From Deltaproteobacteria bacterium (GTDB lineage: Bacteria > Desulfobacterota > Deferrimicrobia > Deferrimicrobiales > Deferrimicrobiaceae): a stretch of DNA of 64,000 nt. Below, piece after piece: positions 1 through 9,670 of the stretch. The stretch lies in assembly GCA_016218975.1 (NCBI GenBank), contig JACRCO010000065.1:16498-80497 (forward strand). Direction: 5' to 3'. The notes under the pieces were generated by a model. That model was given only the letters and a program-made list of their open reading frames with translations, did no database searches and was not told the DNA's origin. The translations under genes were made by a program, and so were the position numbers. The number at the start of each line of letters is the position of its first letter. Position 1 is the stretch's first letter.

Positions 1-3000
1 CCGTTTGCAGCAGGATGCGGTCCTCTTCCGATATCTGCTCCGCGAGCCGCACAAAGATGCCGCCCGGCCGATCGGTCGCGTAGGCTTCGATGCCTGAAGC
101 AATCAACCCCATGATTTGATCCTGGAGCACTTGCCGGTAACCTGCGCGATCTTCGTTCCAGATCACCAGGTCCACCGCCAGCCCTTTCAAGCGCCAGTAT
201 GCGTGGGCCTGCACGAGTTGGCGGACCAGGTTGATGTTCTCCGGGTCTCCGATCTGCACCAGCACGATCGGAAAATCGCCGGAAATGGAATATCCCCATA
301 GGCCGGATTGTCCGCGGCGGTTCTTGATCAGAACGCTCGCGTCGGCGCGCAGAGAAGAATCGGCATGGATGACGGAGCCGGCAAGATGTCCAAAAAGTTG
401 TGCGTCGGCTTCCGTGGCATTGAGCTGTTGCAGGACCACCTGCCCGTGTGTCCACGCCAGGTCGAAAGCGCGATCCGCGAGGCGCCGATCCTGGTATTTC
501 CCGACAAGGCTTAAAGCGGCGGCGCGGGTTTCGCATGCGCCGGAAACGATATCGATCGTCGCCGATTCTCCCGGATCGAAGGTGATCCGGCGGCGGATCG
601 CGACAATCGGGTCGAGCACGGAGCCCTGGGTGCCCGAGAGCGCCGCGGATTCTCTCATCGCTTGCGGATCGGCGGCCGTGTTTCCGCGGCCGATGAACCG
701 CATGCGGTCCGTCTCATAGGAAACTTCTCCGGTTTCCGCCCCGTGCACGGCCATCACGTGAAACATCCAGGGAACCGGCTCATCGAGGGACCGGGGCCGG
801 CGGGTGCAGAGGATCGCCTGGCGCCGGGGGAGGATCTCGGTCTGGACAAAAAGGTTGCTGAACGCCGGATGCAGTGCGTCCGCAGCAGGCGATGCAAGAA
901 CGACTTCCGCGTAACTCGTCACGTCGAGCGCTCTGCGCCTCCGTGAGCGATTGACGACGCGGATTCGGCGCAGCTCGATGTCATCCTCCGGGGAAACGAC
1001 GATCTCCGTATGAGTGTCGAAGTCGTGGTCGCGTCGGCGGAATTCCGCTCGCGCTTCCGAGAAAATCACCTCGTACTTCTCCGGCCGCTTGAGCGTCGGC
1101 TGATAGGCGGTCGACCAGAACTCCCCGCCGGCCACGTCGCGCAAGTAACAGAACGTGCCCCAGCCGTCGCGGGTACCGTCTTCGCGCCAGCGGGTGATCG
1201 AGATGTCCTTCCAGCGGCTGTAACCGCCGCCGGCGTTGGTGACCATCACGTGGTATCTGCCGTTCGACAACAAATGCACTTCCGACACCGGCGTGTCCGG
1301 GCTGTTGAATGTGCGCACCGGGGTTTTCATGCCATCGGGAGTCGTACGCAAATCGGAGAGCTCGGCGGCAAGCGAATAGTACGCCGTGGCCTTTGGAACC
1401 CGCTCCTGGAGCAACAGCGTGGTTGCCTGGAACCGCGGATCCGAATCGAATCGCTTCTGCATCGGTCGGTCCAGGAGCAGATAAGCCAGGGAAAGGAGGC
1501 TCATGCCCTGGTGATGCGCCAGGAAGGCCCGGACCACGGTACTCGATTGTCCGCGTCGTTGACGGGAAGGCGTGTAGTCGACGGCTTCATACAGGCCGAA
1601 TTTTCCTTCCACCCCTTCCGCGGCAAGTCGCTGCAGATTCAGACATGCCTCCTCGGCCGTCACCATCAGCGCCAGTGCGGACGCATACGGCGCGACGACC
1701 AGGTCCTCGGCGAGCCCGCGTTTGAGCCCCAGCCCGGGCACTCCGAATGCGCGGTATTGGTAATTGAAACGTGCGTCGACCAGGTTGTAGCAGGATTCCG
1801 ACATGCCCCATGGTACGCCGCGCTGCGCCCCATACCGGATCTGTCTCTCCACGGCCGCCCTGTAGGTCCGGTCGAGCAGCGTGTTTTCGTACGTCGGCAT
1901 CACCAGGAGCGGCATTAGGTACTCGAACATCGAACCGCTCCACGAAAGGAGGATCGGCTCTCCTCCGGCGGTAGTGAGCAGGCGCCCCAGGGCGAACCAG
2001 CTCTCCTGCGGCAGTTGTCCCTGCGCAATCCCCACGAAAGTGCACAATCTCGCTTCCGAAGCCAGCAGATCGTAGAAACTCGAATCACGCCTGCGCTCAC
2101 CCACGTTGTACCCGATGGCCAGCAGACGACGTGTCTTGTCGAACAGGAAATCGACCTCCATGCGGGCGAGATCGCCGGCTTGCCGTGCAAGGAGATCGAT
2201 TGACGCAATCCTTGCCCTGGCACGACCGTTCCCCACGCCTGCCAACTCGCGCAGGGTCGGGATCCCATCGTTGCCGGGATCGAGATACGTCAATTCCTCG
2301 ATGAGGTCCCTGCATTGCCGGGCGAAGGCATGTGCCCACCACGCCGGCTGACCCTCGGAGTCGGCTTCAAGAGCGCGGATAACCTCATCGGCGGACGCCG
2401 CCAGCCGGTCCAGGCACTGCCGGGCGGCCGGGAGCGTCGAAGGCCGGGATTCCGATGCTGCCGCAAGGTCATTTTGAAGTTGGGCAAGCTGTGCCTTCGC
2501 TGCTCCCCCCGCTGCGTCCACGAGAATCCCGAGCGTGTCGCTTAAGCCCTCCACCCATCGCGATCCCAGGATTTTCTGGTCGGGAAGTGCGAGCAAACCC
2601 GGCTGCAACGTCAGCAGATGGCCGGCGAGGTTCCCGCTGTCCACCGTCGAAACGTAGAGAGGGTTGAGAGGTGTCAGGGACTGCGTGTCGTACCAGTTGT
2701 AGAAGTGGCCCCGGTGCCGTTCCAGGGATTCCATCGTGCGGAATGCGTTCGCCGTGCGCTCGATGAGTTGTCCGGCCGGGAGGTAACCGAAGTCGTACGC
2801 GGACAGATTCGCGAGCAGCGCGAGCCCCATGTTGGTCGGCGATGTGCGGTGCTCAACCGCGGCGACGCGATACTCCTGATAGCTGTCGGGAGGCAACCAG
2901 TTATCTTCCGGGCCGACGAAGGTTTCGAAGAACGCCCAGGTCTTTCGGGAAAGTTTACGGAGAAAGATGGCCTGGTCGGCCGAAAGCCGGGGGGATCGGG

Positions 3001-6000
3001 GGGGAAACGGCAGGCTGATCCACCAGGCAACCGCGGGGGAGGCAAGCCAGAGGGCCAGTATGGGCCCGGCCACGGCCAGCGCGACCGGCCTCGAAAGCGC
3101 CAGGTATACCACCGCGGCAGCGGCGATCGCGGGAGCGATCCACATTGACCGGTAAGAGGCGACGAGATCCGCGTCGCGATTGCGGTCCGGATCGCCCGAC
3201 GGGCTCCATTCCAGAAGCCGTTTATTCGCGATCAACAATCGCCAGACCGTGCGCAACATCGCATCCAGGCTTAAAAACGCCTCGTAGGGCAGGCACACTA
3301 ACGTAAATGCCGCCTGGGTGAAGTGCCGGCCGGCCAAACGCATTGCGGCGGCGAAGTGCTGCCCCGGCAGCACGTCGTTCGGCTTCCGGAACAGTTCCAG
3401 TACCGATGCCGCCAACGGTGGAACCAGGAGAATTCCGATCACCGCCAAGGTCCATAGCCAGAGCGGCGACAGGAACATCCAGCCCAGCAGCAACATCAGC
3501 GTCAACGCCGAAGGCACGAGACTGCGACGAAGATTGTCGAAGACCTTCCATTGGGACAGGTTCGAGAGAGGATTCCTCTTGCGGAGCTCGCCGGGTCCGG
3601 GAACGCGCGACACCAACCACGACGCAATCTGCCAATCCCCGCGAATCCAGCGGTGCCGGCGACTCATGTCCGCGCTGTAGCGTGATGGATAATCCTCGTA
3701 CAACTGCACATCGCTCAACAGCCCCGCCCGCGCATAGCACCCTTCCAGAAGATCGTGGCTTAAGATCCGGTTCTCGGGAAAACGCCCACGGAGCGCCCGC
3801 TCGAACGCATCCACGTCATAGATCCCCTTGCCGATGAAGGAGCCTTCACCGAACACATCCTGGTAGGCGTCGGAGACGGCGCGCGTATACGGATCGATGC
3901 CCGATTCGCTCCCGAACAGTCGCGCGTACCTCGACCTGTTCGTGCCCGGCAGGCTCGCGGCTACGCGAGGCTGAAGGATTCCGTACCCTTCGGAGACACG
4001 CTGCTTCACTTCGTCGTACCGCGCACGATTCAGCGGGTGCGCCATGGTTCCCACGAACTGCCGCGCCGAATCGCGCGGAAGCCGCGTATCCGTGTCCAGG
4101 GTAATCACGTACTTCGCGTTCGATAAAACGGCGGTATTGCCGACAACGAGGGAAAAGCGATCCCCTGGGCCGCCGCGCAGCAAGGCATTCAACTCCGCAA
4201 GCTTCCCACGCTTTCGCTCGTAGCCCATCCAGATCCCCTCCCGGGGATTCCACAGGCGCGGGCGATGAAAAAGGAAAAACGTGTCGCTCTTTTCATCACT
4301 GTACTTTTCGTTCAGCTCCTCGATCCGCTTCCGGGCCAGCCGCAACAGCGGTTCGTCCTCCGGCATCGTTTCCTGGAGCGCATCCCGGAAATCCGTCAGC
4401 AGTCCGAAGTACAGATTGTCGTCCCGGTTGGCCAGGAACCGGACTTCCAGCGCCTCGACCAGGTCCTCGATGTCGGGAGCGCTCGTGAGCATCGTCGGGA
4501 TCACCACCAGGGTGCGTGATTCCTCCGGAATCCCTTCGGAGAAATCCATTCGCGGCAGCGGATGCGGCGTCACCAGCAACGTGCCCAGCCAGTTCACCAG
4601 CGCGACCGCCAGCTGACTTCCGCCCAGCAGCGAAAGGAACCCCATCAGCGCGAGCAGCCTGTCCGGGGTCCCACCTGCATGTGCTTTCACTAACAGGATC
4701 CCTGTGATAATCGCCGTCAGCAGCGTGATCGTGCCGAGATAGAGGAGCAAGGGAAAGGGGCGGCTCCTCCGCACAATAGCCTCCAGGAGGGACAGGCGCA
4801 CCTCCGCCGCTCGTTCGAGTTGCGGCAATCCCTTGTCGACCAGGTAGAACCCGACATGTGCCGCTCGATCGTCCCTGCCTTTCCCGGCCGCGTCCTCGCC
4901 GGATAAACGAATGGCTTTGCGCGCCACCTCGCCTTCGGATAGCCGGCTGATCTTCGCGATCTTCTCCACGACGTGACGGTAGCGATCGCGGGTGGCGATA
5001 TCCATCCTGCCGTAGACTCCGCCGGGATCCTCACGCAGCACCTGCTCGACAACACTCATCCTCTCGACGAAGTCGCGCCAGTCCATCGCTCCCAGGAATC
5101 GGAGGCTGCCGATGCTGTTGCCGATGGACACCTGATCGGCGGCCTGTTGCTGGCTCTCCGACCGTACCAGCTGCTCGATCGTCAGGCCGGACTCGGAAAG
5201 TCTTTGTTCTATCCAGGTGAGCGGCAATGCCAAAGCGGGGCTCTGTCCCTGCAACCGGCGCGCAAATTCCGCAACAAACGAGCTCACCATCGGCGGGTTC
5301 GACCGGGCCATGTCCGCGGTCACGAGGATCAGGCTCTTCGGATCCTTCTCGGCGATCTCCATCATCTGTTCCGCCCAATGGGCGGCGCGGTTTCGTTCCC
5401 TCATATCGGCGGCGATCCGCGCTGCGGCGCGCCGGAGATTCTCGATCAGCGCCAGGCGGAGCATGATCGGGATCGCCCACAATTCGCCCAACGTAAGGAA
5501 AGTTACCGTCTGGTAGGCGGCCACGAAGCTGCTGAGAGTTTCCGGGTCCACCCTGCCGTCGCCGTGCATGATCGTCTCAAGGGCGATGTCGTACACGCGC
5601 GGACGCCCGGCGGATGGGCCGGAAAGCAATCGCGGCAGCTCCCGGCTGTACCCCTTCGGCAAGTGTCGCCTGGCCGTGCGGATCTGTTCTTCGATGAGGT
5701 AGAAGTTGTCGAGAAGCCATTCCCCGGCCGGCGCAATCCGGCGGTTCGCCTTGGCCGCTGAGGTCAGCAGGTTGCAGGCTCGGATCAGGACGTCTTCGTT
5801 CTCCGCCAGCCGAGCCAGGAGCCGGTCCTTCACTTCTCTCGGACCCAACTTGTGCGAGCCCGCCAGGATCCTGCCATGCTGCTTCATCTGGTCGCTGCTG
5901 AACAACTCCGATCGCAGCGGCGGCTCGTCGGCGGCGAACTTTATCGCCGATCCGTTTCCGAGGAGGCTAGCTCTTAAATTGCGCAGGGTCCCTAGAATGG

Positions 6001-6004
6001 ACAT
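1..6004 (-). CDS. ndvB: Cyclic beta-(1,2)-glucan synthase NdvB-like (3' end outside window)
   Basis: The minus frame is open from 6004 to the left window edge, giving about 2,000 codons; the family is usually about 2,800 residues, so the C-terminus lies outside. NdvB proteins are inner-membrane enzymes that polymerise UDP-glucose into cyclic beta-glucans. Seen in order: an N-terminal segment with the family-type 'SSDQMKQHGR' stretch, membrane segments near residues 425-475, a GT84-type glycosyltransferase core with 'ITLDTDTRLP' near residue 635, more membrane segments near 840-930, a glycoamylase-like domain ('NWYDTQSL' near 1110; 'HHQGMSLL' near 1500), and the start of the GH94-type phosphorylase domain near 1560. 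ATG at 6004 is chosen; an in-frame ATG at 6034 is possible and neither has a clear ribosome site. The product could instead be a related glycan synthase, since the terminal phosphorylase domain is not fully visible. Confidence 0.93.
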   Translation of the reverse strand, partial: MSILGTLRNLRASLLGNGSAIKFAADEPPLRSELFSSDQMKQHGRILAGSHKLGPREVKDRLLARLAENEDVLIRACNLLTSAAKANRRIAPAGEWLLDNFYLIEEQIRTARRHLPKGYSRELPRLLSGPSAGRPRVYDIALETIMHGDGRVDPETLSSFVAAYQTVTFLTLGELWAIPIMLRLALIENLRRAAARIAADMRERNRAAHWAEQMMEIAEKDPKSLILVTADMARSNPPMVSSFVAEFARRLQGQSPALALPLTWIEQRLSESGLTIEQLVRSESQQQAADQVSIGNSIGSLRFLGAMDWRDFVERMSVVEQVLREDPGGVYGRMDIATRDRYRHVVEKIAKISRLSEGEVARKAIRLSGEDAAGKGRDDRAAHVGFYLVDKGLPQLERAAEVRLSLLEAIVRRSRPFPLLLYLGTITLLTAIITGILLVKAHAGGTPDRLLALMGFLSLLGGSQLAVALVNWLGTLLVTPHPLPRMDFSEGIPEESRTLVVIPTMLTSAPDIEDLVEALEVRFLANRDDNLYFGLLTDFRDALQETMPEDEPLLRLARKRIEELNEKYSDEKSDTFFLFHRPRLWNPREGIWMGYERKRGKLAELNALLRGGPGDRFSLVVGNTAVLSNAKYVITLDTDTRLPRDSARQFVGTMAHPLNRARYDEVKQRVSEGYGILQPRVAASLPGTNRSRYARLFGSESGIDPYTRAVSDAYQDVFGEGSFIGKGIYDVDAFERALRGRFPENRILSHDLLEGCYARAGLLSDVQLYEDYPSRYSADMSRRHRWIRGDWQIASWLVSRVPGPGELRKRNPLSNLSQWKVFDNLRRSLVPSALTLMLLLGWMFLSPLWLWTLAVIGILLVPPLAASVLELFRKPNDVLPGQHFAAAMRLAGRHFTQAAFTLVCLPYEAFLSLDAMLRTVWRLLIANKRLLEWSPSGDPDRNRDADLVASYRSMWIAPAIAAAAVVYLALSRPVALAVAGPILALWLASPAVAWWISLPFPPRSPRLSADQAIFLRKLSRKTWAFFETFVGPEDNWLPPDSYQEYRVAAVEHRTSPTNMGLALLANLSAYDFGYLPAGQLIERTANAFRTMESLERHRGHFYNWYDTQSLTPLNPLYVSTVDSGNLAGHLLTLQPGLLALPDQKILGSRWVEGLSDTLGILVDAAGGAAKAQLAQLQNDLAAASESRPSTLPAARQCLDRLAASADEVIRALEADSEGQPAWWAHAFARQCRDLIEELTYLDPGNDGIPTLRELAGVGNGRARARIASIDLLARQAGDLARMEVDFLFDKTRRLLAIGYNVGERRRDSSFYDLLASEARLCTFVGIAQGQLPQESWFALGRLLTTAGGEPILLSWSGSMFEYLMPLLVMPTYENTLLDRTYRAAVERQIRYGAQRGVPWGMSESCYNLVDARFNYQYRAFGVPGLGLKRGLAEDLVVAPYASALALMVTAEEACLNLQRLAAEGVEGKFGLYEAVDYTPSRQRRGQSSTVVRAFLAHHQGMSLLSLAYLLLDRPMQKRFDSDPRFQATTLLLQERVPKATAYYSLAAELSDLRTTPDGMKTPVRTFNSPDTPVSEVHLLSNGRYHVMVTNAGGGYSRWKDISITRWREDGTRDGWGTFCYLRDVAGGEFWSTAYQPTLKRPEKYEVIFSEARAEFRRRDHDFDTHTEIVVSPEDDIELRRIRVVNRSRRRRALDVTSYAEVVLASPAADALHPAFSNLFVQTEILPRRQAILCTRRPRSLDEPVPWMFHVMAVHGAETGEVSYETDRMRFIGRGNTAADPQAMRESAALSGTQGSVLDPIVAIRRRITFDPGESATIDIVSGACETRAAALSLVGKYQDRRLADRAFDLAWTHGQVVLQQLNATEADAQLFGHLAGSVIHADSSLRADASVLIKNRRGQSGLWGYSISGDFPIVLVQIGDPENINLVRQLVQAHAYWRLKGLAVDLVIWNEDRAGYRQVLQDQIMGLIASGIEAYATDRPGGIFVRLAEQISEEDRILLQT

Positions 6005-6187
6005 CGATGGGGGAAACCGTCGGTACCTGCCCATTGGCGTGCGCCATGGAACGCTTCGATCACGGGTGTCACGGAGGCAAGGACCATCGGGGGAAGGCCT
6101 CCATTTTCGGCAAGTTGCAGATTGGATGTTCAGTGACTGGGCGACGTTCCAATTTGCAATCGTCTGATTTGTGGATCCCTGTCGCCC

Positions 6188-7573
6188 CTACCGGCGGCGA
6201 TCCGCCGCGCGGTTGCCCTGCCTGCCGTTTCCGGGGCGGGCGCCCCACTTGGACTCCCGGCGGGACCGGCCCGGCCTCCCGTCGGAACGGCCCGGGAATG
6301 CGTCGATACGGCCCGGCCGGAACAACTCGTCTGCGCGGATCATGGACAAGGCCGGCAAGCCGTTCGCGCGCCGCGGATCGAGGTCCGTCGGCGGCCCCGG
6401 GTTGCGTTCGGAGCGGTATGGGTGGCTCTCCGCCACAGGCAGATGCTTGCGGATCAGCCGTTCGATCCCCGCGAGGAACGGGCGCTCCTCGAAGGAACAG
6501 AAGGACAGGGCGATGCCTGTGGCGCCCGCCCGTCCCGTGCGGCCGATCCGGTGGACGTAGCTCTCCGGCTCGTTGGGAAGGTCGAAGTTGATCACGTGGG
6601 ACAGGTCGACGATGTCTATCCCCCGGGCGGCGATGTCGGTCGCGACGAGCACCCTCGTCTGGCCCCGCTTGAAACGCGACAGGGCCTTCTCGCGCGCCTG
6701 TTGCGACTTGTTGCCGTGGATCGCCTCGGCCTGTACGTTATGGCGGGCAAGCTGCCTGGTGACCCCGTCGGCGCCATGCTTGGTGCGGGTAAAGACCAGC
6801 GCGTTCTTGACGGAGGGGCCGTCCAGGAGGTGCTTGAGCAATGCGATCTTTTCCGGTTTCTCCACGTAATGGACCTGCTGCGCCACGGCTTCCGCCGGAG
6901 TCGCGACGGGTGTCACGGCTACCCGGACAGGGTTGCGCAGTATGCTGTCGGCGAGCCCCCGGATCTCCCCCGGCATCGTGGCCGAGAAGAACAGCGTCTG
7001 CCGCTCCCCGGGCAACTGGTCGATGATCCGATGGATGTCGTGTATGAATCCCATGTCGAGCATCCTGTCGGCCTCGTCCAGGACGAAGGTTTCGACGGTC
7101 CGCAGGTTGACGAACCCCTGCGACATAAGGTCGAGCAGCCGTCCTGGCGTGGCCACGAGGATGTCGATCCCTCTCTGGAGGGCCTGCACCTGCGGGTGCT
7201 GGCTGACGCCCCCGAACACAATCGCGTGCTTGAGGCCCGTGTGCCTGCCGTACGCGCCGAAGCTCTCCGCGATCTGGGAGGCCAGCTCCCGCGTCGGCGT
7301 CAGCACGAGGACGCGGATGGACCGCTTCCCGCGCCCCATCCATGGCGCCTCCTGGAGCCGGTGGAGGATCGGCAGGGCAAAGGCGGCCGTCTTCCCGGTG
7401 CCGGTCTGGGCGCAGCCGATAAGATCCTTTCCATCGAGTACGATGGGGATCGCCTTCTCCTGGATGGGTGTCGGTACGGTGTAGTTCTTCTCCGCCACGG
7501 CACGGAGGAGCTCGGGGCGGAGCCCGAACGCTTCAAACGGTTTTCTTTCCTCGGACGTTCTCTGTACTTGCAC
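6188..7573 (-). CDS. rhlE: DEAD-box ATP-dependent RNA helicase, RhlE type
   Basis: A 461-residue cytosolic helicase that unwinds RNA duplexes in ribosome assembly or RNA decay. The motifs appear in order: Q motif 'PTPIQEKAI', Walker A 'AQTGTGKT' (about residue 55), 'PTRELASQ', 'TPGRLLDL', '[11 protein letters not shown]' (about 163), 'SATMP' (about 198), 'ARGID' and 'HRIGRTGR' (about 342). The tail is short and arginine-rich, as in RhlE proteins. The frame stays open upstream to 7966, but homology begins at 'VQVQRTSEE', so the GTG at 7573 is preferred; GGAG lies about 11 nt upstream. It is transcribed toward ndvB with a gap of about 180 bp and is probably monocistronic. Confidence 0.93.
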   Translation of the reverse strand: MQVQRTSEERKPFEAFGLRPELLRAVAEKNYTVPTPIQEKAIPIVLDGKDLIGCAQTGTGKTAAFALPILHRLQEAPWMGRGKRSIRVLVLTPTRELASQIAESFGAYGRHTGLKHAIVFGGVSQHPQVQALQRGIDILVATPGRLLDLMSQGFVNLRTVETFVLDEADRMLDMGFIHDIHRIIDQLPGERQTLFFSATMPGEIRGLADSILRNPVRVAVTPVATPAEAVAQQVHYVEKPEKIALLKHLLDGPSVKNALVFTRTKHGADGVTRQLARHNVQAEAIHGNKSQQAREKALSRFKRGQTRVLVATDIAARGIDIVDLSHVINFDLPNEPESYVHRIGRTGRAGATGIALSFCSFEERPFLAGIERLIRKHLPVAESHPYRSERNPGPPTDLDPRRANGLPALSMIRADELFRPGRIDAFPGRSDGRPGRSRRESKWGARPGNGRQGNRAADRRR

Positions 7574-7835
7574 GTTCTCTTCTTCTCCTGTCGTTTTCAC
7601 CAGGCACAATCGTTGGAGCGGGCTGTTCGCCCGACCGGTCTTTCCGCATGGTGAAATCTCGGGAGAAGCGTTGAACGCCGGCGGCGGCGGGCCTGCTTCT
7701 TCGAAAGGTCCCTTGGGGAGAGGATTGTGTCTCGGGATTTTCCGAACTGGCGTCAATCTAGCACGTAGGTCCCGGATCCGCAAGCAAGGATCCAGGCTGT
7801 CGGAGTTGCCTGCTTTCGGGAAGGTCTCATTTACA

Positions 7836-7955
7836 GACACATTCCTGACCTTGAACTCCATTGCGCTTGCCGCAAGTGACCACGACAAGATCATTATCGT
7901 CAACGGACGGCTTGCGCTGACGGGAGGGAGGAACATAGGGGCGGAATATTTTATA
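7836..7955 (+). pseudogene. Phospholipase D/cardiolipin synthase HKD-motif fragment
   Basis: This is a short stretch in one plus frame reading '[22 protein letters not shown]'-like sequence (HDK at 7881-7889), which matches the second half of a PLD-superfamily HKD motif: His-x-Lys, four residues, then Asn where Asp is expected, then GGxN. Nothing recognisable as the rest of a PLD protein (usually 400-500 residues) is found on either side. It is therefore a decayed remnant, and the Asp-to-Asn change alone would be expected to harm activity. It lies between the helicase and a degraded AbiEii gene, inside an area rich in gene fragments. Confidence 0.6.
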
Positions 7956-7993
7956 GTTCCAGGCATCAGTTCGGAAAGATCCTTTCTGGAGAC

Positions 7994-8522
7994 TCATATG
8001 GCTTTTCCCAGCAGCAGGCTCACCCGTTCGAATGCATCCCGGCAAAGCAACGCCCGGTCTTCCGGATCGGTCACCTCCTCGAAGTCGGCTACGGATACCG
8101 GTCCTACGTGCTCCACGGATGCGAAAGCAGCGGCAATCTTCTCCATGCCTTCCCGGACAAGGCCATGCCGCATATAAGGGTGGAACTCCTCAGACAGTGC
8201 ATCGATTGCCCCCGGAAAGTGCCGCACGCAGTAATAGATATCCCAAGGGTCCTTTTCCTTTAGGCGATCGGAAAGTGCCATGCCCTTCATCACGAGGAAA
8301 GGCACGATGGAAGCGACTCGTACGATAACGGAATCCTTTCCGCCCCCCGGCAGTCCTCCCTCCACCCGCAATTCCGTCGGAGCCGTGAACGCCAGATCGC
8401 ATCCCCTCGCCGCCAACGAGAACAATTTCGTCCCGGTATTCACCCAGCAGATGGACAAGTTCGATCAAAACGGACTTCGCCGCCCCGACCGCCTTATCCG
8501 TATAGTCCCTTCGGGTTACCAT
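7994..8522 (-). pseudogene. AbiEii-type nucleotidyltransferase toxin, catalytic core deleted and frame broken
   Basis: The ATG at 8522 overlaps the stop of the AbiEi-like gene (ATGGTAA), the classic coupled arrangement. The first 38 residues fit the family ('LLGEYRDEIVLVGG'). The frame then runs into unrelated residues, while the C-terminal part continues in another frame from about 8420 ('ARGCDLAFTAP', 'VASIVPFLVMKGMAL', 'EKDPWDIYYCVRHF', ending near 'AFERVSLLLG'). The segment normally between them, which holds the catalytic Asp-x-Asp of the nucleotidyltransferase fold, is missing. AbiEii proteins are toxins that modify RNA; this copy should be inactive. An assembly error is possible, but loss of a whole internal segment suggests a real deletion. 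Confidence 0.8.
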
Positions 8523-9574
8523 TTCGGCCGGATCACCTCATCGAGAAGTTTCACGGCGGCCTCCTCGCCCCGCCCCCGGAATCCTTTCAGGTCGAGATAG
8601 ACTTGCACGGGCGATGCCACACGGATCCCATCTACCTCCTTGGCGCCGTAAAAAACCCCATCGTCGTAAGGCTCCAGTAGAGTCACATTCGCCCCGCTCG
8701 TAACCTCCTTAAGCCCCAGGGTGGTGATCAACTCCTCCAACGGTTTCTCGACATAGGCCATAGCACGTGGAGAGCGCACCATCGGCGCCAGCCGCGCCGC
8801 AGCGGAGAAGCCCGTCAGGGCATACCGCACCTTTCGATCCCGGCACTCCTCTGCCAGACCGGCCTCCAGGTCGGGAATCGGTTCGAGCGAGTAACAATCT
8901 CGAACCCGGTTCTTCCGGAAGGAGTAGTTTTCCGTCCATTCCGCCAGCAGCTTCTCCGGCTCTCGGATCGCCACTCCCCCTTCCGTTTTCCGGGTCCATT
9001 CCCGATCCTCCAGGAGCTTCTTAACGTTGTCCGCCAGTCCCAGGCTGACCTCGGATTCCCGCGCCAGCTCCTGAACCCTCCAAACCTTGCCGGGATTCGC
9101 CAGAAGAACCCTCAAGACCCGCGAAGACTTGGGCGAGTACAGCGAACGCAGATCACGTTTCTCCGCGAAAGGGTTGGGTCTTCCTTCCCGCTCGATAAAC
9201 GCATTGTCGAAGACCAGCCGGCAATTCCCGGACAGGTCCACATAGCTCGTACCGTCCTGCTTGCAGAGCTCCGCAGATGCGGGAGAGATATAAGGCGCAA
9301 TGAAGACCGGAACGACATCCGGTCGCTTCTCCCGGAAGCGCCAGAGTTGGTTGACCGCTTCGCGCGCCGCTCGGGGCTGTCCCACCGATTTGACCTCGGC
9401 AACGAAATACCGGGTCCCGGCCGGCGTACTGACGGTCGTAACAAAATCAGCCCGATGGCCACCGATGTCGCAATCCTTGTCGATACCCTGGACCTTGACG
9501 GAAGGAACCCCCTCCAGCGAGGATCGCAACGCCTCTGCCGCCTTCCGCTCCAGTTCTTCCCATGCAATTTTCAT
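8516..9574 (-). CDS. AbiEi-like antitoxin / nuclease-wHTH family protein
   Basis: A 352-residue protein with two parts. The N-terminal 130 residues resemble a restriction-like fold ('YFVAEVKSVG', then a conserved 'DGTSYVDLSGNC' segment). A winged-helix region follows around residues 145-195 ('RVLRVLLANPGKVWRVQELARESEVSLG'-type). The rest resembles the AbiEi C-terminal domain. AbiEi proteins repress their own operon and neutralise the AbiEii toxin. The ATG at 9574 has an AGGTGAGGGAG leader; GTG at 9583 is an alternative. It overlaps the downstream degraded AbiEii gene. It is intact although its partner is destroyed, so it may persist as an orphan repressor. It belongs to a different subfamily from the AbiEi at 54.3 kb. 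Confidence 0.75.
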   Translation of the reverse strand: MKIAWEELERKAAEALRSSLEGVPSVKVQGIDKDCDIGGHRADFVTTVSTPAGTRYFVAEVKSVGQPRAAREAVNQLWRFREKRPDVVPVFIAPYISPASAELCKQDGTSYVDLSGNCRLVFDNAFIEREGRPNPFAEKRDLRSLYSPKSSRVLRVLLANPGKVWRVQELARESEVSLGLADNVKKLLEDREWTRKTEGGVAIREPEKLLAEWTENYSFRKNRVRDCYSLEPIPDLEAGLAEECRDRKVRYALTGFSAAARLAPMVRSPRAMAYVEKPLEELITTLGLKEVTSGANVTLLEPYDDGVFYGAKEVDGIRVASPVQVYLDLKGFRGRGEEAAVKLLDEVIRPKW

Positions 9575-9586
9575 CTCCCTCACCTA

Positions 9587-9604
9587 TTTCAACGTCTGTT
9601 GAAA
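9587..9604. promoter_or_regulatory. Inverted repeat upstream of AbiEi-like gene, possible operator
   Basis: A perfect inverted repeat with 7-bp arms (TTTCAAC / GTTGAAA) and a 4-bp spacer lies 13 bp upstream of the chosen AbiEi start, followed upstream by AT-rich sequence suited to a promoter. AbiEi antitoxins are known to autorepress by binding inverted repeats in this position. A role in this locus is inferred. Confidence 0.45.
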
Positions 9605-9670
9605 ATGCCATCCACAATGATAATAGCAGATTAGTTTTCATCAAACAAGGACTTTTCAGCAGATGCTGAA

